Assembly (NCBI GenBank): GCA_031418035.1
Contig: JANOWU010000115.1
Span: 1 to 64,000, forward strand
Length of the DNA: 64,000 bases
Source: JANOYY01 sp031418035
GTDB lineage: Bacteria > Actinomycetota > Acidimicrobiia > Acidimicrobiales > JANYDT01
Reading direction: 5' to 3'
Positions 7,474 to 16,334 of the stretch are shown one piece after another (the first letter of the stretch is position 1; the number at the start of each line of letters is the position of its first letter). The notes beneath the pieces are model-generated. The model was not told the DNA's origin. It searched no databases and saw only the letters and a list, made by a program, of their open reading frames with translations. A program made the translations under genes and the position numbers.

Positions 7474-8583
7474 ATGACCGCTTCTCCTCTCGAAACCACT
7501 CCCCCACTGCGGCAGGAGAAGCAGCCGGCAAGCGAGATCGTTTCCGAAGTTGCACCGGGCGTGTTGCGGATGCAACTTGCGATCGAACTGCCGGGCCTGG
7601 CCCACATCAACTGTTACGCGATCGAAGATGATGACGGCTTCGCGATCGTCGACCCGGGGCTTCCCGGGAAGCCCTCTTGGAAGAGCTTGATGACGCGCCT
7701 GAAGAGCGCCGGTATTCCGAAGAGCCGCATTCATTCGATATTGATCACCCATAGTCATCCCGATCACTTCGGCAACGCCGGAAAACTCGCCGAGGAGGCC
7801 GACGCCGAAATCGTCACGCATTCGGCGTTCCAGTTGATGTACAAGCCCTTTCACGTCTGCCACCTCGCCGACTGCAACGATCTTGACCACGTCCATTCCG
7901 ACGTCGATCAGGAGCGTTTGCCCGACGCCGACAAGCTGCAGATGTTCGGCATGAGGACGCCGTGGGGCACGGAGAACTGGGATCCGCGCCGCCAGATGTC
8001 GGCCAAAGCACGCAAAGGCACGGAGTTCCTCGCCGACAACGGATGGGCGTATCCAACGCCACGACGCCGCGTGAAGAACAAGGAAGTGATCAACCTCGGC
8101 AACCGTGAGTGGTTCGCTGTGCACACCCCCGGCCACACGCTCGATCATCTGTGTCTGTTCGACGCAGAGCATGGGACCCTCATCTCGGGTGATCACATTC
8201 TTCCGACGATCACCCCCCACATCAGCGGTATCGCGACAGGGCGAGATCCGCACGGTTCGTTCTTTGCCTCGCTCGATCGTTGCGCAGCCCTCCCCGATGT
8301 GAAGAAGGTCCTGCCCGCCCACGGCCATCCTTTCGACGACGTCGTGCAGCGCGTCGAAGACATCAAGGAGCATCACGCCGAGCGCCTCCGAGTACTGGCG
8401 CGGGTCTCCCAGGCAGTCGGCGAGACCAACGTCACCGAGTACAGCCACTATTTGTTTCGACAGGAAGTGTGGGGTTCGATGGCGGAAAGCGAAACGTATG
8501 CGCACTTAGAGCATTTGGCCGTGAACGGCCGGGCGGACAAGCGCTACGACGAAAACGGCGTCGCGTATTTCAACATCCACTGA
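7474..8583 (+). CDS. Metallo-beta-lactamase-fold hydrolase with C-terminal winged-helix-like region
   Basis: Protein of 369 aa in the metallo-beta-lactamase superfamily. The metal-binding motif THSHPDHFG is at about residue 90; further ligands are visible in HTPGHTLDHLCLF and LPAHGHPF. The C-terminal ~80 residues (HHAERLRVLARVSQ onward) resemble the helical tail of LACTB2/glyoxalase-II-like hydrolases. The ATG follows a -10-like box by seven bases. Likely a thioester or other ester hydrolase; the exact substrate cannot be told. The gene is followed after about 45 bases by the AdnA-like gene, so it may share its transcript. Confidence 0.85.
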   Translation: MTASPLETTPPLRQEKQPASEIVSEVAPGVLRMQLAIELPGLAHINCYAIEDDDGFAIVDPGLPGKPSWKSLMTRLKSAGIPKSRIHSILITHSHPDHFGNAGKLAEEADAEIVTHSAFQLMYKPFHVCHLADCNDLDHVHSDVDQERLPDADKLQMFGMRTPWGTENWDPRRQMSAKARKGTEFLADNGWAYPTPRRRVKNKEVINLGNREWFAVHTPGHTLDHLCLFDAEHGTLISGDHILPTITPHISGIATGRDPHGSFFASLDRCAALPDVKKVLPAHGHPFDDVVQRVEDIKEHHAERLRVLARVSQAVGETNVTEYSHYLFRQEVWGSMAESETYAHLEHLAVNGRADKRYDENGVAYFNIH

Positions 8584-8612
8584 GCTCCTGCTCGGGTGTC
8601 ACACAGGGTTGT

Positions 8613-8618
8613 TAACGT
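8613..8618 (+). promoter_or_regulatory. -10-like box TAACGT upstream of the AdnA-like gene
   Basis: TAACGT lies ten bases before the ATG at 8629, with no ribosome site between. It supports the ATG over the GTG at 8596. No clear -35 is present. Confidence 0.3.
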
Positions 8619-8628
8619 CGACAGCGTC

Positions 8629-11271
8629 ATGAACGCCCAGTCGTCCCCCGATGCCTCGCACAACTCGGCCGACCCAACGGGTATCGACGCATTCGACGCT
8701 GTCGTGGGGTTCGATGGCATTCGCGCTCGAGTGACCGGCCCTACAGGTGCCGGGAAGACATCTGCTCTGCTGGCGAGGGCCAAGCGCCTCGCCGCACGAG
8801 GCGAGGCAACGCTGTTCGTTGCGGCACCGTCCGCGGTCGCGCACGTTCGCACCGCGGCGTCCTCGGCGGCCACGCTCGGCGATGCGGATACCTCAGTGCA
8901 TTCATGGCAATCGTTTGCGTCTGCGGTGTACTTCGGCCACGGCGGCGATCGGCACGTCATCAACCGCACCACCGAGGAAGAGATCCTCGGCGCACTCCTC
9001 GGCCTGCCAGTTGATTCAGCGGTCACCCAAAGGTTCATCGGTGCGCGGAGGGCCTACGTGGAGTCATGGCTCGGCGCCGAGGAACTCGCAACGCACGCGC
9101 TCGCCGCCGGCGTTGCGCAGCGTTGGGCCGAACTCCACGACATCTCCGAACAGTTCTCGCGCTACTGCGCGGAACGTTCCCTGATCGACCCCAGCACCTT
9201 GTTGATCGAGGCCACGTATGCGTTGCGATCCGATGTCGCGCGCTGGCGAAGCAGCTACCCACACGTCGTACTCGATGACTTCGAGAGCGCCACATTCGCC
9301 CACTACCGACTTGGTCTGACGTTGGCCGGATTTGTCGGACCGGGCACCACCGGCTCGGGGAACAGCGCTTCCCGCGTCTCCTCTCTGGTCGTTGCCGGGA
9401 ATCTGGATGGTCCGCACTGGGATGGCCCCGCCGGGTCACCCTGGCTGGCCGCAGCCGATCGACGGTTCCAGGTCGACGCGGATTTCGTTCTGCCTCCCGC
9501 GGTCAAGGCAGACCGACGAGAAAAATCGGTGGAGGCAATCCACGTCCGTCACCGCTCCCTCCGAGGTGCGGCGATCGTCGCCGAAGTAACGAAGTTCCTT
9601 GATCAGGGATTCGGCGCCGACCAGATCGCCATCATCGTCCCTCCGGGCCAGATAGGGAGAGATACCGGCCGCAGCATCGCGCTGGCCTGCGCCCGTCGTC
9701 AACTGCGGGTGAGTCGAAACGAATTGATCACCAACGATCCTGTCGCGTCAGCCGTAGCCGATGCAGCTCTATCGATCCTCACGTCCTCGCCATGGCCGGA
9801 ATCCATACGTGCACTTGGGATCGCGGAGCCACCGTGGTCCCCTGCGAACAACCCCGATGCGGCGTCGATGATCTTCTCCCTGTGGAAGGAGCTCGCACCG
9901 CGAATCCTACAGATCGGCACGTCGGATGAACCCGCCACGCAACCGCGCACACGTGCGCCTCGAACCGAAGCTCTGCGCGCATTGCATCTCGAAACACGGC
10001 GATCGATCGACCAGGGGTTCTCCGCAGTCGAAGCAGTAGACCGAGCTCGCCGCCGGTACTTCAGAACCACCGGCGGCCTCGAGATCGTCACCGACACCGA
10101 GGCCCGCGGACGCCGGTGGCCGATCGTTTTCGTCACGGGATTCGAAGAGGGCGTGCGTCCTCCCCAGCCGCGACCCATCGACTACTTCGACCCGGATCTT
10201 CTCGGCGGCCCCGACGTGCCCGACCAGAACGAGCGACATCATTTGGCACTCGTCGAGTCTCGACGACGGACCGAGAACCTCCTCGCCCGAGGCGAAGTCC
10301 ATGCGCTCGCCGTCAGCGCCCCGGAGCCAGGTGTCCTGCCGAGCCGATTCATCGAAGAACTCGACACTCGACCCGCCGCGTTCGACACCACCAATCGCCG
10401 ATCGGTTCAGTCACTCGCGACAACGCGCAACGAGCGTGGGTTTTGGGACGAACGTCGTGTACGGGCCTCGGCATCTTCGCTCGATACGTTCCGAAACTGC
10501 CCGCTGGAGTACACGTACAAATATGTCCTCAACATCGCGACCGGTAGCGGAGCCCAGGCAATGGTCGGCAACATCACCCACGACGTTCTGGAGGCCTTCT
10601 TCGATCCGACAAACGCCGACCGCTCGCCCGAACGTCTTCGCGAGATCTTCGAGCGCCGTTGGTCCGATGACGACTTCGACTACCTCGCACAGGCGTCGGA
10701 GTACCGTGCGGCGATCCTGTCCATGCTCGACAACGTCCTCCAGCGCGAATCGGAGGTTGCGTCGAACGTTCATTCCGTGGAGCGACCGTTCTCGATTCCA
10801 TTGGGCGACTACACCCTGACCGGCAAGATTGATCGCATCGACGTGCTTCCGGCGTCGGCGAGCGAGACCGAGACCGAATCGAACCGTGGGCTTTCGATCA
10901 TCGACTACAAGACCGGCAAATCCAAACGAAACGCCGGCGAGGAAAGCCTGCAGCTCGGCGTGTACTACCTCGCCGCGAAACACGATCCCGAACTCGTCGA
11001 GGTCGGTGAGCCGCGCGAGCTTGCGCTCTACTTTCTGAAGGAAGACCGACTCGATCCACAACGGGTGCATCCGCAGCTCGAGGAACAGTGGACTGAGATC
11101 ATTCTTGACACGTTGGCCCGGATCGCATCGGGCGAGCATCAGCCGTCGGCCGAGGCCTCGTGTGAGTACTGCTCATTCGGACGGGTGTGTCCCACGCAAC
11201 CCGAGGGAAGGTTCGTACACATACCAAATCCCGTTGGTGTCCGTCGCAAACCGGCCGGGGTCGACAAATGA
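8629..11271 (+). CDS. adnA: AdnA-like helicase/nuclease subunit (RecB-family PD-(D/E)XK nuclease)
   Basis: First of two adjacent UvrD/RecB-type proteins, 880 aa from the ATG. Walker A is GPTGAGKTSAL near residue 33. The region where motif II (DEYQDT-like) is expected reads VVLDDFESA, and no clear helicase motifs IV-VI are seen, so the motor is probably degenerate. The C-terminal nuclease looks intact: FRNCPLEYTYKY, GNITHDVLEAFF, GKIDRID, IDYKTGK and QLGVYYLA, plus four cysteines (one in FRNCP, three in CEYCSFGRVC) arranged as in Fe-S-bound AddB/AdnA-type nucleases. By family knowledge AdnA-AdnB resects double-strand breaks in actinobacteria. Known mycobacterial AdnA is longer (about 1050 aa). 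The stop overlaps the next start (ATGA). A GTG at 8596 is an alternative start. Confidence 0.82.
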   Translation: MNAQSSPDASHNSADPTGIDAFDAVVGFDGIRARVTGPTGAGKTSALLARAKRLAARGEATLFVAAPSAVAHVRTAASSAATLGDADTSVHSWQSFASAVYFGHGGDRHVINRTTEEEILGALLGLPVDSAVTQRFIGARRAYVESWLGAEELATHALAAGVAQRWAELHDISEQFSRYCAERSLIDPSTLLIEATYALRSDVARWRSSYPHVVLDDFESATFAHYRLGLTLAGFVGPGTTGSGNSASRVSSLVVAGNLDGPHWDGPAGSPWLAAADRRFQVDADFVLPPAVKADRREKSVEAIHVRHRSLRGAAIVAEVTKFLDQGFGADQIAIIVPPGQIGRDTGRSIALACARRQLRVSRNELITNDPVASAVADAALSILTSSPWPESIRALGIAEPPWSPANNPDAASMIFSLWKELAPRILQIGTSDEPATQPRTRAPRTEALRALHLETRRSIDQGFSAVEAVDRARRRYFRTTGGLEIVTDTEARGRRWPIVFVTGFEEGVRPPQPRPIDYFDPDLLGGPDVPDQNERHHLALVESRRRTENLLARGEVHALAVSAPEPGVLPSRFIEELDTRPAAFDTTNRRSVQSLATTRNERGFWDERRVRASASSLDTFRNCPLEYTYKYVLNIATGSGAQAMVGNITHDVLEAFFDPTNADRSPERLREIFERRWSDDDFDYLAQASEYRAAILSMLDNVLQRESEVASNVHSVERPFSIPLGDYTLTGKIDRIDVLPASASETETESNRGLSIIDYKTGKSKRNAGEESLQLGVYYLAAKHDPELVEVGEPRELALYFLKEDRLDPQRVHPQLEEQWTEIILDTLARIASGEHQPSAEASCEYCSFGRVCPTQPEGRFVHIPNPVGVRRKPAGVDK

Positions 11272-14200
11272 CACCGCCGTCGTCGGCTCCCCTGGTCATC
11301 GACGCACAACAGCAGGAAGCGATCCACGCGCCGAGTCGGCCCCTGCGGATCAATGCGGGTGCGGGAAGCGGCAAGACAACAGTCATGGCACATCGCGTGC
11401 GTGCGTTCGTCGAGCGTGGGTTCCGACCGGATCAGATCCTCGGCTTGACGTTCTCCAACAAGGCTGCGGAGAACCTCCGCCGAAGAATTGCCGAGGAAGT
11501 GGGCGGCGGGCTCGACGTGACCGTTGCTACGTATCACGGCTTCGGCGCCAGCATCGTCTCCAACTACGCACTGGAGTTGGGTTTCAGTGCGGCACCCAAA
11601 CTCATCGACCGGGCAAACTCCTTTGGTTTGCTCTACGACGCGCTCAACGAGGTCACCCTCGACACGCGAAAGGTCGGACGGGTCGCGAACCTCGTCGCCG
11701 CAGCGATTCGTCTCGCGTCACAGTGCGCCGACCATCTGGTGAGCCTGGAAGCGGTGATCGCCGATTGCGAACGTATCGAGGCAGACCGAACGATCGCTCC
11801 AGAAGCCGTGAAAGGTGCGAGCGGACGCAAGGATCTGGCCCGGCTCGCCCTGGTGTTCGCCCAGGCCAAACGTCGACACAACGCCATCGACTTCGGCGAC
11901 CAGATTGCGCTCGCTGTTCGGGTTCTCGAGTCGAACACGTCGCGTTGTGAGGAACTCCTCGATCGTCATCCCATTGTGTTGCTCGACGAGTACCAAGACA
12001 CGAATTTTGCCCAGCGACGCCTCTTACAGTTGATTTATCCTGCCGGGTCCCCCGTCACCGTCGTGGGTGACGACATGCAGTCCATCTACGCGTTTCGGGG
12101 CGCGCATATTCAGAACATCCTCGACTTCCCGAATCACTTTGCCCTTCCTCGGACGGAAAACGAGCGGTTCGACACGACGGCTTCGGTTGCCGAAGGAAAC
12201 GTCGTGGGAGGACACGTCGAGGCGACCCTCACGACCAACTATCGGTCCGGACCCCGCATTGTCGCGGTGGCCAACTCCATCGCAGATCGCGTGGCCAACT
12301 CCCTGCCGAAAGTGTTGCAGCCACGAACGAACGCCGAGCCCGACACCATCGAAGCGGTGGTCGGCCAAGACGACGTGGACGAAGCCGTACGAATTGCCGA
12401 CTGGGTCGCGGCCCGCGGCGCGCCATGGTCACAAACCGTGGTCCTCGGACGAAAACGAAAGATCTTTCCGGCCATCGCCGAGGCCATCGCCGCCCGCGGA
12501 ATTCCCGTCGAGATCGTCGGCATCGGCGGTCTGCTCCTACGCCCGGAAGTGGTCGACGTTGTCGCGTGGCTTGAAGTACTCGCCCTCGACGGCCCGAATG
12601 TCGCGGTCCTCAGACTCCTTCGTTCTCCGCTGCGAAACATCGGGCTTAGCGACCTCGCGGTGCTCTCCCAGCATGCATCACGACTGGCCCGAGCCGCGGC
12701 CCCCGACGTCGCTCATCCCCCGGTCAATCTTCTCGCCGCACTCGACGATGTCGACAGCGTTGCCCACCTCTCGCCCGAAGCATGGACTCGTCTGAAGGCA
12801 TTCCAAACCGACGCTCGATTCATTCGTCGACGCAGCGCCGAATGTTCACTCGTGGAACTCCTCGACGTGATCATCGACATGGAACGGCTCTTCGACCGCG
12901 TCGACGACGTTGGTGCGGAGAACCTGCTTCGATTTCTCGACGTGGCTGATCAGTTTTCCCCGCTGACCGGACCACCCTCCGTTGCGTCGTTCGTGCAATA
13001 TCTTTCGCTGATCGCTGACTCCGAGGACGAGCCGTCCGAGGCGTCGTCTACCGACTCGAACTCGGTCCGAATCATGAGTATCCACCAGGCCAAGGGCCTG
13101 GAGTTCGACAACGTCGTTCTGGCCGGACTCTCCGGATCGAAATCGAGCCGGATCTTCCCCGACGACCGACTGGCCGAGAACGGTGTCACCCAAACGGAAG
13201 TGCTCCCGCTGTGGCTGCGTACCGACAACGATGGGTTCACCGAACCACCCCGCACAAAGCTGCAGGTTGCCGCCTTCAAAGAGCGCGCCATTCGTATGCG
13301 CACAGATGAAGAGCTGCGGCTCCTCTACGTTGCCATCACTCGAGCGAAGAAGCACCTCTTCTGTACTGCTGCGCAGTGGTATCCCGGCGCTGCTGAACCT
13401 CAAGGGGTTTCGACGTTCTACACACTGATGTGTTCACTGTCTGAACAGGTGACCGAACACCTTCCGCGTGTTGAGCCGTCCGGGGAAAACCCCGAGATCG
13501 CTCGACGTCGCCGACGGGTGGCCGCCGCGCTTCAGGCTGAAGAATCACAGCGATCGGCGGACGCCGCGTCGCCGAGGTCGAGCCGACCGGGAACGACCCG
13601 TGGGCGGCGCACACCTACGGAGCAGTCCAGCCTTTTGGAGGGTTTCGGTGCAACGTCGACCGAAGCGAGCGCACCTTCGGGAGCGGACCACATCGAACGG
13701 ATATCGACCATTTCGGCGACGGAGCTTGCCGCACTCGAACGATGTCCCCAGCAATATCTCTGGTCGTCGGTCCACCGCCTCCCGCGCCCGCATCGACGGT
13801 CGGCCGCCTTCGGGACGACGGTCCACGCCGAGCTGGAGGCCCATTTCGCGAACCGGATGATGACGACACGGGCGACGTCCCCGGTTCTCGCGGGCGACGA
13901 CGAACACATGCCAGAGGACAACCCCGACGAGCCTGTGTTCGACGATCGTGGCGGCCACCACATCATCGCCACGACTGAACAACTCGTCGCAGCCGTTGCG
14001 AACTCGCCATGGAGTTCCGCAACCGTGCTCGGTGTGGAAACCGCATTCGACCTGGATCTGTTCGAAGCCGATTCGGCCTGGCAGACCCGAATCCGAGGTC
14101 GCATCGATGCCGTCTTTGCCCACGACGATCTCGTGCACATCGTCGACTGGAAGACCGGGCAACCACCAACGGTGGTTGATCCCGGGGCACGAACCCAGCT

Positions 14201-14465
14201 CGACGTGTACGGACTCGTGGCCTCTCGGCTGTGGGGTTGCGACCCTGAACGAATTCGTGTTTCATACGTATACATACAACAGAACGCGGTCGTCAACGAC
14301 ACCATGGTCTGGAGCGAACGCTATGGCGCTGACGTGCTCCAGCGCCTACGCGGCGTCATGGTCAAGGCCCAGTCCTCTCGCGCCGCAGCCCGAAGCGGAC
14401 CGTGGTGTGGGCGCTGTGACTTTCGCGCGATCTGCCCATCGGCGAGCGTAAACGTGCAAGCCTGA
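11268..14465 (+). CDS. adnB: AdnB-like UvrD-family helicase with C-terminal RecB nuclease
   Basis: Protein of 1065 aa with a full set of superfamily-1A helicase motifs: INAGAGSGKTT (Walker A), LTFSNKAAENL, LLDEYQDTNFAQRR (motif II), GDDMQSIYAFRGA (III), TTNYRSGPRI (IV), MSIHQAKGLEFDNV (V) and LLYVAITRAKKH (VI). The C-terminal ~250 residues form a RecB nuclease: ERCPQQYLW, FGTTVHAELEAHF, RGRIDAVF, VDWKTGQ, QLDVYGLVA and the cysteine cluster CGRCDFRAIC. The ATG at 11268 overlaps the preceding stop; an in-frame start at 11187 lies inside the AdnA-like gene. Order and pairing match adnA-adnB. A Ser/Arg-rich low-complexity stretch near residues 740-790 links helicase and nuclease. Confidence 0.9.
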   Translation: MTPPSSAPLVIDAQQQEAIHAPSRPLRINAGAGSGKTTVMAHRVRAFVERGFRPDQILGLTFSNKAAENLRRRIAEEVGGGLDVTVATYHGFGASIVSNYALELGFSAAPKLIDRANSFGLLYDALNEVTLDTRKVGRVANLVAAAIRLASQCADHLVSLEAVIADCERIEADRTIAPEAVKGASGRKDLARLALVFAQAKRRHNAIDFGDQIALAVRVLESNTSRCEELLDRHPIVLLDEYQDTNFAQRRLLQLIYPAGSPVTVVGDDMQSIYAFRGAHIQNILDFPNHFALPRTENERFDTTASVAEGNVVGGHVEATLTTNYRSGPRIVAVANSIADRVANSLPKVLQPRTNAEPDTIEAVVGQDDVDEAVRIADWVAARGAPWSQTVVLGRKRKIFPAIAEAIAARGIPVEIVGIGGLLLRPEVVDVVAWLEVLALDGPNVAVLRLLRSPLRNIGLSDLAVLSQHASRLARAAAPDVAHPPVNLLAALDDVDSVAHLSPEAWTRLKAFQTDARFIRRRSAECSLVELLDVIIDMERLFDRVDDVGAENLLRFLDVADQFSPLTGPPSVASFVQYLSLIADSEDEPSEASSTDSNSVRIMSIHQAKGLEFDNVVLAGLSGSKSSRIFPDDRLAENGVTQTEVLPLWLRTDNDGFTEPPRTKLQVAAFKERAIRMRTDEELRLLYVAITRAKKHLFCTAAQWYPGAAEPQGVSTFYTLMCSLSEQVTEHLPRVEPSGENPEIARRRRRVAAALQAEESQRSADAASPRSSRPGTTRGRRTPTEQSSLLEGFGATSTEASAPSGADHIERISTISATELAALERCPQQYLWSSVHRLPRPHRRSAAFGTTVHAELEAHFANRMMTTRATSPVLAGDDEHMPEDNPDEPVFDDRGGHHIIATTEQLVAAVANSPWSSATVLGVETAFDLDLFEADSAWQTRIRGRIDAVFAHDDLVHIVDWKTGQPPTVVDPGARTQLDVYGLVASRLWGCDPERIRVSYVYIQQNAVVNDTMVWSERYGADVLQRLRGVMVKAQSSRAAARSGPWCGRCDFRAICPSASVNVQA

Positions 14466-14469
14466 ACGG

Positions 14470-15312
14470 ATGCGTCTCGACCCAACCGACTCGGCGCCCT
14501 GGTGGCATTGGGAGTTTTCCCGATGTGTGGGCCAGTGGCCGACCCAGAAGAACCCGGCGCTCGATCGCGCCGCGACCCTCCTGGCGGCGCATCGAAGTGA
14601 GTCGGTAACTTCACCGTCCGACGTCGACGGCACTCTCGAGGCCCTCGACGAACTGAGTAGCCGTTGTGATGCACCCAGCTTCGATGCGTGGCATCGCCTT
14701 CTGTGGATCGAGATCGGACTGTCGGGCAACGGCATCGACTATCACGACGTCCGGAACTCTTTTCTTCCCGACGTCCTCGAACGTCGCATCGGAATTCCGA
14801 TCTCGATCTCGGTAGTCGCCATGGAAGTTGGTCGACGTCTGGGCCTGCCGGTGTTCGGCGTCGGTATGCCCGGCCATTTCCTCGTCGGATACGGTCAGCC
14901 AGACCGCGTGGACCGGCCGATTCAATACGTGGACCCGTTCAACGGCGGCTCGGTCCTCGACGTCGATGGCGCCCGTCAACTGTTCGAGAACTTGTTCGGA
15001 CCCGACCGCGGGTTTTCGCAGGACTACCTTGCGCCTGTTGGACCGGAGGAGATCCTCATTCGTATGTGCGCAAACCTCAAACAGAACTACGCCCGGGCAC
15101 AGGACATCCCGGGCTTGTGCGACATCATGCGACTCCGAACGTGTCTGCCCGATGTCACCGTGACCGAGGGTCGCGAACTTGTTCGTCTCCTTCACGCAAC
15201 CGGACTCACCACCGACGCACTCGCAGTGTGTGACCAAATCGAACGCCACGTTCCAAGCGCCCAGGGACTCATCGATCACGAACGCGATCGGATCATCGCC
15301 CAATTCAACTGA
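14470..15312 (+). CDS. SirB1/transglutaminase-like family protein
   Basis: Soluble protein of 280 aa. The stretch RLLWIEIGLSGNGIDYHDVRNSF, then RRIGIPISISVVAMEVGRRL and FGVGMPGHFLVGY, is the signature of the SirB1 (PF13369-like) transglutaminase-fold family. The C-terminus (NLKQNYARAQDI, then helices) resembles the short TPR-like end of these proteins. It starts four bases after the AdnB-like stop, so it belongs to the same transcript. Family function is unclear and no catalytic cysteine typical of active transglutaminases is evident. Confidence 0.82.
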   Translation: MRLDPTDSAPWWHWEFSRCVGQWPTQKNPALDRAATLLAAHRSESVTSPSDVDGTLEALDELSSRCDAPSFDAWHRLLWIEIGLSGNGIDYHDVRNSFLPDVLERRIGIPISISVVAMEVGRRLGLPVFGVGMPGHFLVGYGQPDRVDRPIQYVDPFNGGSVLDVDGARQLFENLFGPDRGFSQDYLAPVGPEEILIRMCANLKQNYARAQDIPGLCDIMRLRTCLPDVTVTEGRELVRLLHATGLTTDALAVCDQIERHVPSAQGLIDHERDRIIAQFN

Positions 15313-15354
15313 CCGGCGCCTGCGAACCGGTTGTTCGAGCAGGGTTGGAGACTG

Positions 15355-16248
15355 TTAGACCAGCGTTGCGAGGTACGCCCGGGTCCGTTCCTGCTCCTCG
15401 GCAGACCCGAAGACGCTTGCACACAGCTCCGTTGCACCTGCGGCGGCAATTCGCTTCACGCCCGCCTCGATCGCTTTCTCGTCGCCGATGAGGCCGATGT
15501 CGGCCGGCCCGGCGGCGCCCTCTCGGTCAAGCACCGCACGATACGACGGCAGCTGACCGTAGATCGCGAACTCTTTCGAAGCCCGGTCTCGAGCCCCCTC
15601 AACATCGTTGGTGAGACAAACCGGCAGCCCGACAACTGCGGCCGGCGTCGGTCGGTTTGCCTCTTTCGCTCCTGCTTCCATCGCGGGAATGATGTGATCG
15701 GCAACCGTTGCGGGGCCGGTCATCCAAAGAATGGTTCCGTCGGTGAGTGCCCCAGCGATCTTCAGCATCACTGGCGCGAGTGCCGCAATCATGAGTTTGG
15801 GCGGCGGAGTATCGGTGATCTGCACGTTGCCGCGGTAGGTGAAGCTCTCGCCCTTCACTTTGACGGACTCACCACGCATCAGCGGCATCAAAATGGAAAG
15901 GTACTCGCGCATATGAACAGCCGGACGGTCGAAGGACAGACCGTACATTCCCTCAATGACGACCTTGTGGCTGAGACCGATCCCGAGCGTCAGCCTGCCT
16001 CCTGTGGCTTGCTGGGTCGTCAGCGCTTCCTGAGCCAGAACCGCTGGGTGGCGCGGATAGGTCGGTATGACCGCGGTCCCGAATTCGATGCCGGGGACCT
16101 CCCGACCCGCCAACGCAATGCACGTGAGTGCGTCGAGACCAAATATCTGGGGTGTCCAAATGGTCGCGAATCCTGCCGCTGCCGCCTCCTTCGTGCTGGA
16201 AATGAAGGAGTCGATGGAGGCGGGAAACAGAAACAGACCAAGTCGCAT
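15355..16248 (-). CDS. LLM-class (F420-type) oxidoreductase
   Basis: Second luciferase-like oxidoreductase, 297 aa, only distantly similar to the one at 6267-7319. The N-terminus (MRLGLFLFPASIDSFISSTK) and the strings IWTPQIFGLDALT, IEFGTAVIPTYPRHPAVLA and LTLGIGLSHKVVIEG are family hallmarks. The ATG at 16248 follows a -10-like TACGGT by six bases; longer in-frame starts run into the divergent AceE-like gene. It is divergently arranged with that gene, and convergent with the SirB1-like gene. Substrate is unknown. Confidence 0.87.
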   Translation of the reverse strand: MRLGLFLFPASIDSFISSTKEAAAAGFATIWTPQIFGLDALTCIALAGREVPGIEFGTAVIPTYPRHPAVLAQEALTTQQATGGRLTLGIGLSHKVVIEGMYGLSFDRPAVHMREYLSILMPLMRGESVKVKGESFTYRGNVQITDTPPPKLMIAALAPVMLKIAGALTDGTILWMTGPATVADHIIPAMEAGAKEANRPTPAAVVGLPVCLTNDVEGARDRASKEFAIYGQLPSYRAVLDREGAAGPADIGLIGDEKAIEAGVKRIAAAGATELCASVFGSAEEQERTRAYLATLV

Positions 16249-16254
16249 GCCTTG

Positions 16255-16260
16255 ACCGTA
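16255..16260 (-). promoter_or_regulatory. -10-like box TACGGT for the second LLM gene
   Basis: Ends six bases before the ATG at 16248; no ribosome site is visible. It fits a leaderless start. Confidence 0.4.
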
Positions 16261-16319
16261 GTCAAGTTGGCCACGCCAGGCGAACCGGACCGATCGCCCT
16301 TTTCCCGAGACGGGCTGGG

Positions 16320-16325
16320 TAGGAT
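16320..16325 (+). promoter_or_regulatory. -10-like box TAGGAT for the AceE-like gene
   Basis: Ends nine bases before the ATG at 16335, without a ribosome site. The -35 region is not convincing. Confidence 0.4.
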
Positions 16326-16334
16326 CGCTCAAGC

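Noticed and set aside
6342..7631. 429-codon open frame opposite the first LLM oxidoreductase
   Set aside because: It is antisense to a well-supported gene and shows no domain, typical of high-GC shadow frames.
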